64,000 nt of DNA. It comes from Guillardia theta CCMP2712 (lineage: Eukaryota > Cryptophyceae > Pyrenomonadales > Geminigeraceae). The notes beneath the pieces were generated by a model. That model was not told the origin of the DNA, searched no databases, and saw only the letters and a list, made by a program, of their open reading frames with translations. Position 1 is the stretch's first letter. The number at the start of each line of letters is the position of its first letter. This document shows positions 12,301 through 22,734 of the stretch, in pieces. The stretch is from NCBI RefSeq assembly GCF_000315625.1, contig NW_005434667.1, positions 1,108,438 through 1,172,437 of the forward strand, read 5' to 3'. The position numbers were made by a program, and so were the translations under genes.

Positions 12301-12991
12301 GATCGAGGACCAATTGAACAAGAAAGAAGAAGAGGACAAGAAAAGTATTCTATCTTCAGTGTTGATGGATGAAATAGAAAATATCGACCCATATGAAGAA
12401 GCAAAGATCATGCAGGAAATATCCCTTGATGCTTTGTATCATATCCGCATAATCCCACAGCCGACTTTTGAAAACTTTGTTCGTTCTATGGAAATCTGCG
12501 AGAAGTTGAACATAAAGATTGTTCATCTATCAGGACATGGTGATCGCGACAAAGGATTTTGGTGGCTCAGAGAAAACAAGAACAAAGAGATTAAAGAATA
12601 TGACTACAAACGACCAGAAGAAGTTGCAGATGTAATCGCTTTACAGGTTGGTTGGGGGCGATCACACTCTTTGGTTGAATGTGTCATTCTCAACGCTTGT
12701 CAGTCATACAACATGGGAAAGCTTCTCGTTGATCGAGGAATCAAAAACGTCGTTTGCTGGAGAGGGACAGTCTGCGACGAGACAGCCATCAGTTTTTCCA
12801 AATACTTCTATGAGACACTCAACGAATTGCAAGTTGGAAGAAGAGAGATCGATTATCCCCGAGTGTTCGAGCGAGCTTGTTTAAAATTCTCAAACACTTC
12901 ATCCAATATGATTTCCTCGAGAGGTAAAGCCAAGACAGTCAGGCAGGATCAGGTTGTCCTTATCAGCACAGGCAAGTGTCTCTGTCATTGA
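6327..12991 (+). CDS. C-type lectin multi-pass receptor with Ser/Thr kinase and CHAT protease-like domain
   Basis: Predicted cell-surface receptor of about 2198 residues. The ATG at 6327 opens a signal peptide (LRAKYQIILILVLTNLCSLL), then a Cys-rich ectodomain and a C-type lectin fold at residues ~325-466 (SWYEAEAFC, GGHLSS, WIGLN). Hydrophobic spans lie near residues 571-595, 722-742, 757-782 and 1080-1125 (two), giving five passes. Three Cys-rich zinc-ribbon or B-box-like modules follow the membrane spans, and a cadherin-like He_PIG motif sits near 1195-1243 (LPKGLFLDANNGTLYG). A 68-nt intron (10635-10702, GTATGT donor) is inferred; it joins the two long frames in frame. The kinase (~1651-1912) keeps GKGGQGTVY, AIKVC, HRDLKPSNIL, DFGAS and SPEQ, so it should be active. 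The CHAT domain (~1949-2190) has the His in HLSGHGD (12536-12538) and the Cys in ILNACQS (12698-12700). Odd pass number places kinase and CHAT in the cytosol (inference). The acceptor (AAAG) is weak, so two genes remain possible. Confidence 0.82.
10635..10702 (+). other. Inferred short intron joining receptor and kinase/CHAT reading frames
   Basis: The upstream open frame stops at 10713-10715 and the downstream frame has no convincing ATG until 10805. A perfect GTATGT donor at 10635 (phase 0) and an AG ending at 10702 (phase 0) remove the stop. They fuse FSATFEDE to ESRLTLVVVQVSETGA, which runs on into an Ig/cadherin-like TGRLRV motif. Other donor/acceptor pairs tested create a stop or lose plausible coding sequence. 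Confidence 0.5.
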
Positions 12992-13323
12992 CGGATGCAT
13001 TCAACTCCTAACTTGTTCATCACAGACAGGGAATTAGAACGAGACCTTTGAAGCATATCATGAGTGTTCAACTCGATCTTTCTGTTCATCGAGTAGGCTA
13101 GCAAAAAGACGGACTCCCTAATCACACTTTTATCCCCACTTCGAATTAGATTCACCTCCTCTGCACTCGAAGCATGTGGCCATGGCTGTCCTGCTGTCTG
13201 CTGTTGCATAGAGGTGACCTGACCGTACATGTCAGTCCAATCGCGCCCACCCAGGGGCCTCGATACCGTTGGGGCAAGCGCGCCAGATTCCGCCGTGCCA
13301 TGCCTCGTTGGGGGGTAGAAAGC
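12992..13323. other. Convergent intergenic spacer
   Basis: This 332-bp spacer separates the stop codons of the receptor gene (+) and the ZNFX1-like gene (-). It must hold both 3' ends. I see no gene, clear polyadenylation signal or repeat. Confidence 0.5.
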
Positions 13324-16300
13324 TCATCCCCTCCAAGATCTCCGAGTGTGCCTGCCGTATGTCTCAGACGGTTCAACGCATCGAGCATGCAGACCCGCCC
13401 GACCTCTGGCCGGACTCCTGCCACCGCCACCGTCAGCATACAAACACACAAGGCTGGAGCACTGACCGAGCTCTAGCTCCCTCCAAACGCGCTGAGCTGC
13501 TATCTCGACGTTGAAGTTACCGCACGTCATGAGCGAGCCAGCTTCTTCTTTCAACAAGTCTCGGAGCTCGGCGCATGATCGCACCAGGGGCATGCAAACC
13601 GTTGACGTCAGCCGATGGGCCTCAACGCTGCGCCAGAATAGGATGAAGCAGTGGATGAGCTGGCGCCACAGGTAAAGTCCGTGACTTTCTATAGAAAACT
13701 GTTGCATGTAGCACGAGAAAGCCTCGAGCACCTCCTGCAAACTTCTGACGGTTGACTCTGTCCAGGTGACGTCATAGTCTGACAAGGTCGAGCATATAGA
13801 CAAGGATTGGCATATGATCTTGTGCTGTATGCTTTCCTCAAGGTCACTATTGATTACAGTGCTGAGCAACTTCAGAAACTCGACGATCGCCAGTTCGTCC
13901 TGCTGAACTAAGTAATGGATGGCATTGGTGGATAGCCAGAAGAAGGAGAAGTATGCTCCGAGGTCAACCAAGTCCCGCATCACATGGACTGTGCTGTTTC
14001 GAATGTTTCTGCAGTCATTCGGTTGCAGAGGAGAGGTACGAGCAAGGACGCAGGAGAGGACGAGGTCCAAGCATCTTGCTCGAGCGTATGGAAGAGGTTC
14101 CGCGAATCCTCGTGAGCGAACATCGGTGACTGCATCTACTACCTCATCCCGATACCCCTCCAATTCACGGTGGAAAGTCAAAATGCTCGAAAGAAGCTCC
14201 TCCTCCTCATCCTCGCTATCTTCCTCCTCGCTATCCTCTTCTTCGCTAATTTCCTCCTCCTCCTCCTCCTCCTCCTCCTCCTCCTCCTCCTCCTCCTCCT
14301 CCTCCTCCTCCTCCCTATCTCCCTCCCAGCTCTCCTCTTTGTTGAAGTTCTCCTCTTCTCGGTTCCATTCCTCCGACTTGTCGTTCTCCGTGATCTCTTC
14401 AGAGAAGTAGGGTGACATCTCTTCTTTCCAGCAGTCACCCGCATAATTCAAGGAGCAGTCGTTCTTGGACCAAGGGCTGTACATCTCATCATATCTGGAC
14501 CAAGGGCTGTACATCTCATGATACATCACGTCATACATCACGTGAGATCGTCGTGCAGTTAACTCTGAGAGCTTTGCTTCACTTCTCGAGAGGACAGCGT
14601 TTGTCTGTATGAGGACCTTCTGCTGGAAAAGCACTGCATTCCTGGCGTTCACGACCCGTCCATACCGCCTCATCCTGTACCCGTCGTTCTTCCTGTCCTC
14701 ACAGCCGAACGGGCAAGGCTTGTTTGCGAAGGAGTCCGTGGTGGCAATCTCCACTTCTTTCAGCCCGACGAAATTTCCCTCGGCATCCTCGGAGTAGACC
14801 TTGTGCAGCTCCATGTGCGCGTCCGCCGAGCTGATCTGCAGGACGTGCTGCTGGCAGGGGAACAAGATGAGGGGGTCCGCCTCGAGGTTCGCGTCCTTCA
14901 AGCTGGAGGAGGTGAAGAGGTCAACCTGCAGCCTCCCGACGTCTCCAGTCTGGTCGCACAGGCGGCAGAAGCTTTGGTAGGGCTCGCAGGGCTCCCCGCA
15001 CACGCTGGGGCAGGGGTGACCGCAGCCAAGGTTCTTGTCGCACCTCTTGTTGCAAGGCAGACGATCGCAGGGAGCGAAGCAGAGCAGGGAGCATCGCTTC
15101 ACGTGCTTGCACGCCCAGTCACAGGGCTCCATGCACGGCTTGCACATGACCCCGCACGGCTTGCGGCACTTGGAGTGCGCGCATGCGAGAGAGCACTCCT
15201 CCTCGCACTTCGCCTCTCCGCATCTCGAGCCGTAGAAGGCATGGCAAGGAGCACCGCACACGTGGCCGCAGAGGTTGGACAGCCTCTGCTCGCATCGCAC
15301 CTCACACTTGTCTGCGTGCTTTGGGATGATATCCTCATACGTCGAGCTCAGAAAGTTCAGCCCTGCTGCTTCGCTGCCCGACTGCAGGCAGGAGCCGCAT
15401 GAGGCGGGGCAGGTGTGACCGCACTTCAAGAGACCGCTGCATGGAACTGGGCACTTCACCCGCCCCTCCTTGTAGTCCTCTGCTAGCTTGCAGGGCACCT
15501 GCACTTGATGCCCGCACACGGGCATGCTCACTGTGACCTCCTCCTTGCAGTACTGCCGCGTCGGATTGGCCGTCTGCCAGCACCGGATGGAGTTGGAGTG
15601 ACCGCAATGCAGCAACACGTCCTTTATCACCTCCGAGCACTTGCCGCAATCTTGGAAGCAGAGCTTCTTGCAGCTGTGCTGGAACTGACACCCTCGTGGC
15701 CTCCTCGAGCAAGGCTGGCGGCACTGAAACCCTTGATGTCCGCCAGGATGGCACGACCGAGGGCACACGTGCCCACAGTCCAGCAGAGCTTCGCAGAGCC
15801 GCGAGCAGCCGCCATCTCGTGCGAGCTGGAGGAAGTCCTGGGGCTGCTTGCAGAGCCGCATGTCTTGCGGGTGTTTCTGACAGACAATAGGAATCCCGTC
15901 TCCCACGCAACCTCTGCTTGACAAGAGCTCTATCACCCTAGTCCACATGCGATCATCGTGCATGAGTGTGTGTTTGTTGCCGATCAGGTACATGCCGTGC
16001 TTGGCGCGGGACAGGAGCACGTTGACTCGATTCTCGACCTTCATGAAGCCTGAACCTCTCTTGGGGTTAGAGCGAACCAGGCTCAAGATCATGATGTCGT
16101 TCTCCTCTCCCTGATAGTTGTCAATGGTTGCCACCCGTATGCCGCCTCCTGAGACATCCGCCCCAGTACCTTGGGGCCCTCCCTCCTCCTGCTCGGACCC
16201 TTGCATCATCAGCTCTGCCTCTTGGCTATCCTCCTCTCCGAGGAACGCCGCGAAGGAGGACTTAACAAGTTCCTTCTTGATCAGCACGCTCTGACCCAAG

Positions 16301-19300
16301 TATCCCGTGAGCACGGTGATGCGGTCTGCTGTGAATCCCTGCGCCAACAGGTAGCGGATGAGCGCAACGACGCAAGCGACTTCGTAAGAGTTGGTCTTGG
16401 AGCCCTCATGCGTCTGGTATCTCATCGACGAGTCTTTTCTCCCGTCCTCAGGCACTCGGTGGTTCCAGAAGAACACAGGCGACGTCATGCCGCTCACAGG
16501 CGGGTAGTGCAGGACCTTGTCGGCGTCAAGGAGCTCAGGGTAGATAGTCTGCCGGATCAGGTCGGAGATTTCAGGACGCATGCGGTACTGCCGTCGGAGC
16601 ACACATGTCACGGCCTCGCGATCTTCGACGAGCCGCTCGAAGAGCGATCGGTCTATGTCATATCCTTCCTCGGACTGCACCGTCAGCTTGTGGCAGTTCA
16701 CTTTAGGACGCAGCTGCTTGTGGTCCCCGATGGAGATGGCATGCTGGATGGAGCTGCCGATGAGCGAGAGCGTCTGGGCCTCGAGGATCTCCGCTGCCTC
16801 CTGCCGTGGGGCAAGTCAGTCAAACTCAAAGAAACACAAGCATCTCCTGCCTCGATGAGGACAACTTCACTCTGCAGCCCGTTGATGAGATCTTTGAACA
16901 TGTTGAGCCCTGTCACTGTGCAACCGAGGATGGTGCAGTTCTGCTGAAGGTAACTGACTTGTTGTGCTCGTTGCAACTGCTGCTTCTGTTCGTAAAAGTT
17001 GTGTAGACGAGAATACAGAGAGAGCAGCGTTTGATGCTGCGTTGCTCTGAATTTATCCTGGATGAGTCTCGCAATTAGCTGTCTCGATCGCAGTGAAAGA
17101 GCCCAGATGTCATGAATCTCCGGGATTTCATCCATGTCGCCAATTGCAATGTTCACCGGCTTCTCTGGCAGGTATAGAATCTGCTGAAGCATAGTCTCTG
17201 TCTCTTTGTCTGAATCCAATTCTTGCCTGATGGTCTTCAGCGCGTTTCCACTTGTTCCGTCCTTATCGTTTCTGTATTTCAACCGATCGAACCGATTTGA
17301 GAATTTGCTTGGTACCTGTTTGCTTCTTCGGGGGTAAGTATAAGGCTTGATCCATAACTCAAAGATGTCATTTCTATCTGTAAAGACAAATTCCGAATCG
17401 TACAAGAATATTTCTGCGTTGACCAAGTCTTGCCAGATGGTTGGAAAATCATCTTCAAGGAAATTTTTGATTAGCTTCCAACTTGGTTTTGGATTACTCT
17501 TGATGACATTGGTATGTTTTTCAATCTTCTTCTCCAAGTGATTAATTCCTTTCATGATGCGGCAGTACTCAGACCTAGTGGCCCATCGCGAGTGCTCCAG
17601 TATCCTTTCTCTGAGGTCGTTCAGCGAGTAGCCAGACAGTCTCGCTGATCGCGTCCGCGTCCCGAGGCGCACGAGGTCGAGGCTGGGGAGCTCATCCAGG
17701 AGGTGCTCGAGGAACTGATCTAGCGCGTGGTTGGTGTAGCAGATGCACAGCAGAGGGTGTCCGGGGCCTATCACTTGGTTGGCAATCAGCAGCTTCACCA
17801 TACCGATGCCGAGGAACGTTTTCCCGGTTCCTGCCAGAGTCAGGACAGCTCAAGTCAGGACAGCTGCCTCATGCGCTGCTCGACTCACCTGGCGGCCCTT
17901 GTGTGATGGCCAAGGATCGAGTGAGGGAATGCACGAGCGCGCTCGCTTGCTCTGCATCCAAGTAGCTCACGTCCTGCAGCGTCGCGATCACCTCGTTTTT
18001 GATCTCCTCGTCCTTCAGATGCTCCGAGCTCACTGCTCCAAGCAAGGCCTCAGCTTCATCTCTACATGGGCCGTCAAGGTCAGGCTTGAACAGACACTCA
18101 AAGTTCCAGACTACCCCCTCGAGGTTCCTGGGGAACTCAGACTGGAGCGGTTGAGAGGTCAAGGCAAGCTGAGCCAGCACAGGCGAGATGTTATCATATC
18201 GGATTGCTTGCAAAGTCTTGAGAACGTTGTAAAAGCTAAAAAACCCGCACCTAGGATCGATGATGCAATATTTCTCTTCACTACGAGTGAATTCCCGGAC
18301 ATTGTGTTGGAGCTCTTGAAGTTTGAGCTCTATTTCCATTCGGTTGCCCTCAGCCTTCTTGTTATGCTTGGGAGTTGCGCAAGTGACAGTTCCTAGCCCT
18401 ATGCATTCACTGAAGTCTTCAGTAAGCAGCTTGCTCACACGCACAAGAAGTACAACATCATCCTTCTGAAGAGCTTGTATCTTTCCAGATTTCCATTCCT
18501 TCTCCATCGCGTCTTGTGTTGCCTTCTTAAATGATGACAGCTGATCCATCTCATATCGATGAACCAATCCAGAAAATCTGTTGAAGGCAATGTCCAGGAA
18601 GCGAACATTTCTGAAAATGAAGACAGAATGGAAAGTTGAGCTTCCTTCCACGACTATCTTGTGCTTGTCGCTTCCGATGTCTTTGTTGAGCAGCTCAGCA
18701 ATTCGTGGTGTGTGCTTGGACATGTGCCGCACTAGTTCGGTCAGGTTCGCGATGGAGTCATGCCGAAACAAGCGAAAGTGAACGTCGACCAGTCTCTGGA
18801 TAGAGTCATGAGGAAGGTGATGCGGAGCCTCTGCCTTGTTCTGCGGCAGGCATGGCAGCTGGTCTGCCAGCAGCTCCTGGGGAGTTGGGACGATGCTAAT
18901 GTTGGCAATGTCCTCAAAGTCGTTGTCATGCCTCCTTCCTGTCTCATTGAGCTCTCCTGGCAACCGGAATGGAAGCAGACGAGAAGAGCGCGTGCTTGAT
19001 GGTTTGCTCGCTCTCACGGGCAGCGATTCAGAAAAACCATGCCTCTGCATCACTGCTCTCAACGCGTTCAACATTATCGACACTTCATGCTGCCTTGAAT
19101 TAACGGTCAGTTGCATAAGTCTGTGCTCGAGTTTCTCTACAAGATGGAGATACTTTTTGTGTCTTGGTTGTCCGGGAAGGATCACAAGCAGCTTCCCTGC
19201 AAAGAAACCAACTGCTTGCAGTTCCTCCATGTCCAGTCGCGACCAGATACACTGGCTTTCATCTGAGATCAGGTCCAGCAAGCTATCGATGAACTGAGCG

Positions 19301-19749
19301 TTGACATTGAGGATGGTTGTGAGCACATGCGCCTCACCACTGAGATGAGGAAAGGTTGTGATGAGGCACTGACAGCACTTCATCAGGGGCAACAACACTT
19401 CTTTCATGGAGCACATTTCTCTTAGCAGTGACATGGGATGCGCGGACCATACCACCTTCTTCGAATAAAAGATTTCTTCCAGGCGCTGCCTCCCATCTCC
19501 ACCTGTCAGCCATTTGAGACACCAGGTCTTTTCCTTCAACAGGAGCAGCGCCTCAACGAAGGTACTAGCATTTTGAATGGTTGCAAGGGGGCTCTTCAAC
19601 GAGTTAGGATGGGGGGTTGTTGGGGCCAAGATGTTCTCAGTATGTGCTATGCTGCTCTGATGTTCATGGTTTCCTCGTCCTCTGTTCTCGCAGCTCACAA
19701 ACTCTGCCGCCATAGGGTTCATCCCGCCCCCATCGCTGCCCTCGCGCAT
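13324..19749 (-). CDS. ZNFX1-like: ZNFX1-like SF1 helicase with ARM-type N-terminus and NF-X1 zinc fingers
   Basis: NFX1-type zinc finger-containing protein 1 homologue of about 2105 residues, in three exons: 19749-17889, 17830-16851 and 16800-13324. The total length is an exact multiple of three. The N-terminal ~600 residues are helical, as in ZNFX1. Helicase motifs follow: Walker A GPPGTGKTFLG (assembled across the first intron), motif II LIEEAAEILEAQ (across the second, GC-AG, intron), GDHKQLRP, a motif V region with IDNYQGEENDIMILSLVRSN, and motif VI VLLSRAKHGMYLIGN. The C-terminal part has repeated NF-X1 fingers (CGHVCPRSCHPGGHQG, CGHTCPASC, CGHPCPSVCGEPC), then an acidic poly-Glu tract near 14252-14314 and a helical tail. 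In animals and nematodes ZNFX1 acts in RNA surveillance, antiviral sensing and small-RNA granules. Here that role is inferred by family only. Confidence 0.92.
14252..14314 (-). repeat. (CTC)n trinucleotide tract encoding poly-glutamate
   Basis: About 21 uninterrupted CTC units (GAG on the coding strand) encode a poly-Glu run inside the ZNFX1-like protein, flanked by further Glu/Asp/Ser-rich sequence. Length variation between individuals is likely. Confidence 0.85.
14466..14519 (-). repeat. 30-bp coding direct repeat in the ZNFX1-like gene
   Basis: Two near-identical 24-bp copies (starting at 14466 and 14496) on the + strand encode the duplicated peptide DEMYSPWS / HEMYSPWS. The repeat keeps frame with a 30-bp period, so it adds ten residues per unit. 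Confidence 0.75.
16801..16850 (-). other. GC-AG intron (50 nt) in the ZNFX1-like gene
   Basis: On the minus strand the exon ends ATCGAG, the intron begins GCAGGAGATG and ends CCACGGCAG, and the next exon begins GAGGCAGCG. Splicing restores the helicase motif II region LIEEAAEILE, strongly conserved in this family. GT alternatives close by either create a stop or lose the paired glutamates. Confidence 0.7.
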
Positions 19750-19991
19750 CTCCAGTCAAGCTTTGCTGGGAACAGGGACCGGGGTTGTTTGCCCGGGGAA
19801 TCGACTGAAAGTTGGGGGTAGAGGAGGTGAGACGAGATGAGTAAAAGTCTCTGTAGTCGGTCAACTCCATGGCCCGGGGCCCGCAGCCTTCCAAGTTCCG
19901 ATCCCCACTCACTGAGCTGCTACCCTAATTTTCCGTTACTGGAAGACTTGAAGTCCGTTACAATGATTCGATAGGACGAGGGCTGAGCAAG

Positions 19992-21891
19992 ATGCAAGGG
20001 AGCGAAGATACAACCAAGAAGCGAAAGCGACAGGTGAGGAGAAGATGCACAAGAGCGGAGGAATAGCACTGATGCAGTTGTCAGGTTTATCAGGGATACT
20101 TGCATAAGCATGGAAGCACGGGAGAAAATCCGAGGTATTCGTCATGATCAATCGCGAGAAAGCAAGGCTGAGCGATGATAGTTCGAGGAAGCGTTGGTTC
20201 GTGCTCCGAAGGGCACTCTTCCTCTGTTACAAGGGGAGCGCTGCGACGGTGATGATTTCGGTTCCAGCAGCTTGCCATCTGACTTGTCCGACCAGAAACC
20301 TCGTCTTATTCTTGACGTTGGCGGTGGAAAAGCAGATTTCGAAGAAGATGACAAAGGGTCAAAGTAAGGTCCTGTTAAGGAGTCTTCTTGCTATGACGAA
20401 ACTCCTGCAGGTCTAGACTGAGGCTAGTATCATCGAATGGACGATCCCTCCTCCTCAGTGCTGCCTGTGAAGCTGTACCACCTTCTTGGGACTTTCTTGT
20501 CTGGTCCTCAAGCTCGTCACAGGATGCAAAGTTATGGTTCGACGCGTTTCAATCTGCTTTCGCCCTCAGGCAAGTAGCACTCTTGATGGGCAGTGACGTG
20601 CATGACATGTTCTCTGTTGATCGCAGAAGTACCATGGCGGAAGGAGTCGCCGACCAAGGTGACATCTTGACTGCCCTCGCCCTAGCTGACTCGTGTGCAG
20701 CTCCGTCCAACAGCGTCCACAACCCTCGGGGACTCCCTGTCCTGCTCGTGTTGGAGATGATTGGTGAGACTCGGCATCAGCAGCTGCTTGCTTACAGGGA
20801 AGCAGAGGGACCTTGCAAGGGAGAACGCTTCGAGATCCCCACAGAGGGAGTGACGGTCATCAGAAAGCCCTCGGGCATTTCTGTAAGGAGGAGGAGGAGG
20901 AGGAGGAGGAGGAGGAGGCTGAACGGGAGCAGAGGAGGGAACAGGGAAGGGCAGCAGGAGGAAGGGGTTTCATGTAGGCTGACTGTTTCGAAGGCACTTC
21001 ATCACAAGGTTTTGAAAGAGTTGCAGCTTCCTGACCAGGTTTTTGTGTCTAACGCCTCGTGGGCGGTTGATGGGCCTTCAGGATGTGTCTCGCAAGCATG
21101 CAGAGATTCGGTGTGAAGGAGGAGTCTACTCCATCAAAGACCTTGGAAGGTCTGCTCCTTCTCTCCTCTTGTGCTTCGATGGTAAGTGAGGAGTTTCTCA
21201 GCTTGAACGGAACTGTGTTGAACGGCACTCGGTTGAGCCCAGAAAAGGTAGAGAGAGTGAGGAGCAAGTGAAGGTCTGATTGACCATATCCCAGGTGGCG
21301 AGCGATTGGAAAGTATTGTCAGGAGGAGACAAGCTTATCATGTGAGAACCAAGCATCAGCTGCTCTCCTTTGACTTTGTTTATCAAGTGGAAAGTGCGAA
21401 ATTTCTGTGTTCTTCCGTGTCAAAGTACCCGACGACCCGTTGAGGTGTGCAGAGAGAGTCCGGACAGGCCCTTTGTCTGACCCTCATGCAGTTTTGAAGA
21501 GATCGAGAAGAGGAGGAGGAGGGCAGAACGCAGGGTGAGGAGGGAGAAACGAAGAGCAGCCAGGAAGGAAACAGGCAACCTTGTCTTGCTCCGAAGCTTC
21601 CATGTTGACTTCCTGTACCTCATCAGGCAGCAGCCAAGGCATCGAGAATCACTCCGCAAACGCGTCCTCTTCCTCCAAGGTCTCAAGCAAGGTGATGAAG
21701 GGCTCTTTCATCTCCTCGCCTCTCACCCTCTCCTCTTGCTTCCCAGCTCACGGCTTCAGCTGAAGTATTCCTGGCGGATGTGCTGGGGGTGAACTCGGAG
21801 AGGACCAACTTGAAGCCCAACACAGCAGCGCTCAATATCATTGTTGAGTCTGTGATGGACCACAACCAGCGCCTGAGGTCCCTACCCCCTC

Positions 21892-21975
<84 letters not shown>

Positions 21976-22020
21976 TCTGCTTCTGCTTCTGCTTCTGCTC
22001 CTGCTCCTCTGCTTCTGCTT

Positions 22021-22060
<40 letters not shown>

Positions 22061-22522
22061 GCCTGCGCCTGCTCCTGCTCCTGCTCCTGCTCCTACTCCT
22101 TGCTCGTCCCTTGCCTTGACATCGTTTCACCCTGCCCTTCTCAATCGCCTGCTCTCATGCGCCACTCATCCGCACACGGCAGGGAGGAGGAAAAGGATGC
22201 AGCTCAGCGGAGGCTGCGGGAGTTCAATGTCTCGCGCAACCTTCCTCCGAAGCGTCAACTGCCTCCTACCTATGACGGCTCGAACCCTCCTGTCCCCCCC
22301 CCTCGCAGCTTCTACGGCCAACCACCTCCAGACTACAACAGCAGCGCGCGCATGCCCCCTCCGCCGTATCCTCCTTCTCATCCTCCCCCGTTCCCCCCTT
22401 CTCATCCTCCTCCGTATCCCCCTCCCTCCATGATGCCGCCGCCAGGGAATGGCGAGCAGAAGGAGGTAGCTCCTCGGCAGCTAACGGAGGCAGATTTTCC
22501 TCATCGGTTTGGGAGCAGATAA
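19992..22522 (+). CDS. PH domain plus FHA domain protein with proline-rich tail
   Basis: Multi-exon signalling adaptor. The ATG at 19992 (MQGSEDTTKKRKRQ) splices to 20085-20134 (VYQGYLHKHGSTGENP) and then 20182 onward (SSRKRWFVLRRALFLCYKGS), a clear PH-domain start. The PH C-terminal helix is in 20459-20569 (AKLWFDAFQSAFALR), which ends at a GC donor. Exon 20627 onward leads to an FHA domain assembled from three exons: ELQLPDQDVSRKHAEIRCEG, VYSIKDLGS and LNGTVLNGTRLSPEK. These include the phosphopeptide-binding SRKHAEI and NGT signatures. Downstream are an acidic/basic helical part, the exon VNSERTNLKPNTAALNIIVE near 21784, a CTCCTG repeat zone (probably intronic), and a proline-rich tail ending FPHRFGSR and a stop at 22522. 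Internal splicing at 20248-20458 and 20883-20990 is not resolved. FHA domains read phosphothreonine; the partner kinase is unknown. Confidence 0.75.
20570..20626 (+). other. GC-AG intron (57 nt) in the PH-FHA gene
   Basis: The exon ends CCCTCAG and the intron starts GCAAGTAGC, the textbook GC-AG donor context (AG|GCAAGT). The intron ends GATCGCAG at 20626. Splicing joins QSAFAL to RSTMAEGV with matching phases (2 to 2). Confidence 0.65.
21895..22098 (+). repeat. (CTCCTG)n hexanucleotide repeat
   Basis: About 200 bases of CTCCTG units, with CTTCTG and GCCTGC variants in the middle, lie between the exon ending HNQRLR (about 21882) and the proline-rich C-terminal exon. Flanking GT and CAG sites allow it to be intronic, which I favour. 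All six frames would encode long Ser/Cys, Ala/Pro or Arg/Ser runs that are not credible as protein. Confidence 0.75.
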
Positions 22523-22734
22523 GGATGGGATAGCAAGGAGGACAAGAGAGGACACGCGCAGTGATTAGAAGCTTTAATGATGAATCCTTTCTCCTGTCGT
22601 AATTTCTCCTTCCTGCTCCTCCATGCCTCCCTCCTTTGACTGTACAAGTTCCTTCTGCCCGCCGTCTTGATGGGGTATGAAAGGTCAATATACGAAAGTT
22701 TCTCCTCTCCTCTCCTCTTTGCTTCTCTCTGCCT

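Noticed and set aside
14178-14444. Poly-Arg, poly-Leu and poly-Ser frames at the CTC tract
   Set aside because: Only the poly-Glu frame continues into known domains on both sides.
14803-15402. 199-codon plus-strand open frame
   Set aside because: It lies entirely antisense to the NF-X1 zinc-finger exon of the ZNFX1-like gene; its Leu/Ala/Val-rich translation mirrors the Cys/Gly-rich coding frame.
16171-16947. 258-codon plus-strand open frame
   Set aside because: It is antisense to helicase motifs of the ZNFX1-like gene and crosses its GC-AG intron.
21882-22130. Arg/Ser and Ala/Gly repeat proteins around the CTCCTG array
   Set aside because: Long open frames here result only from a six-base repeat lacking stops in several frames.
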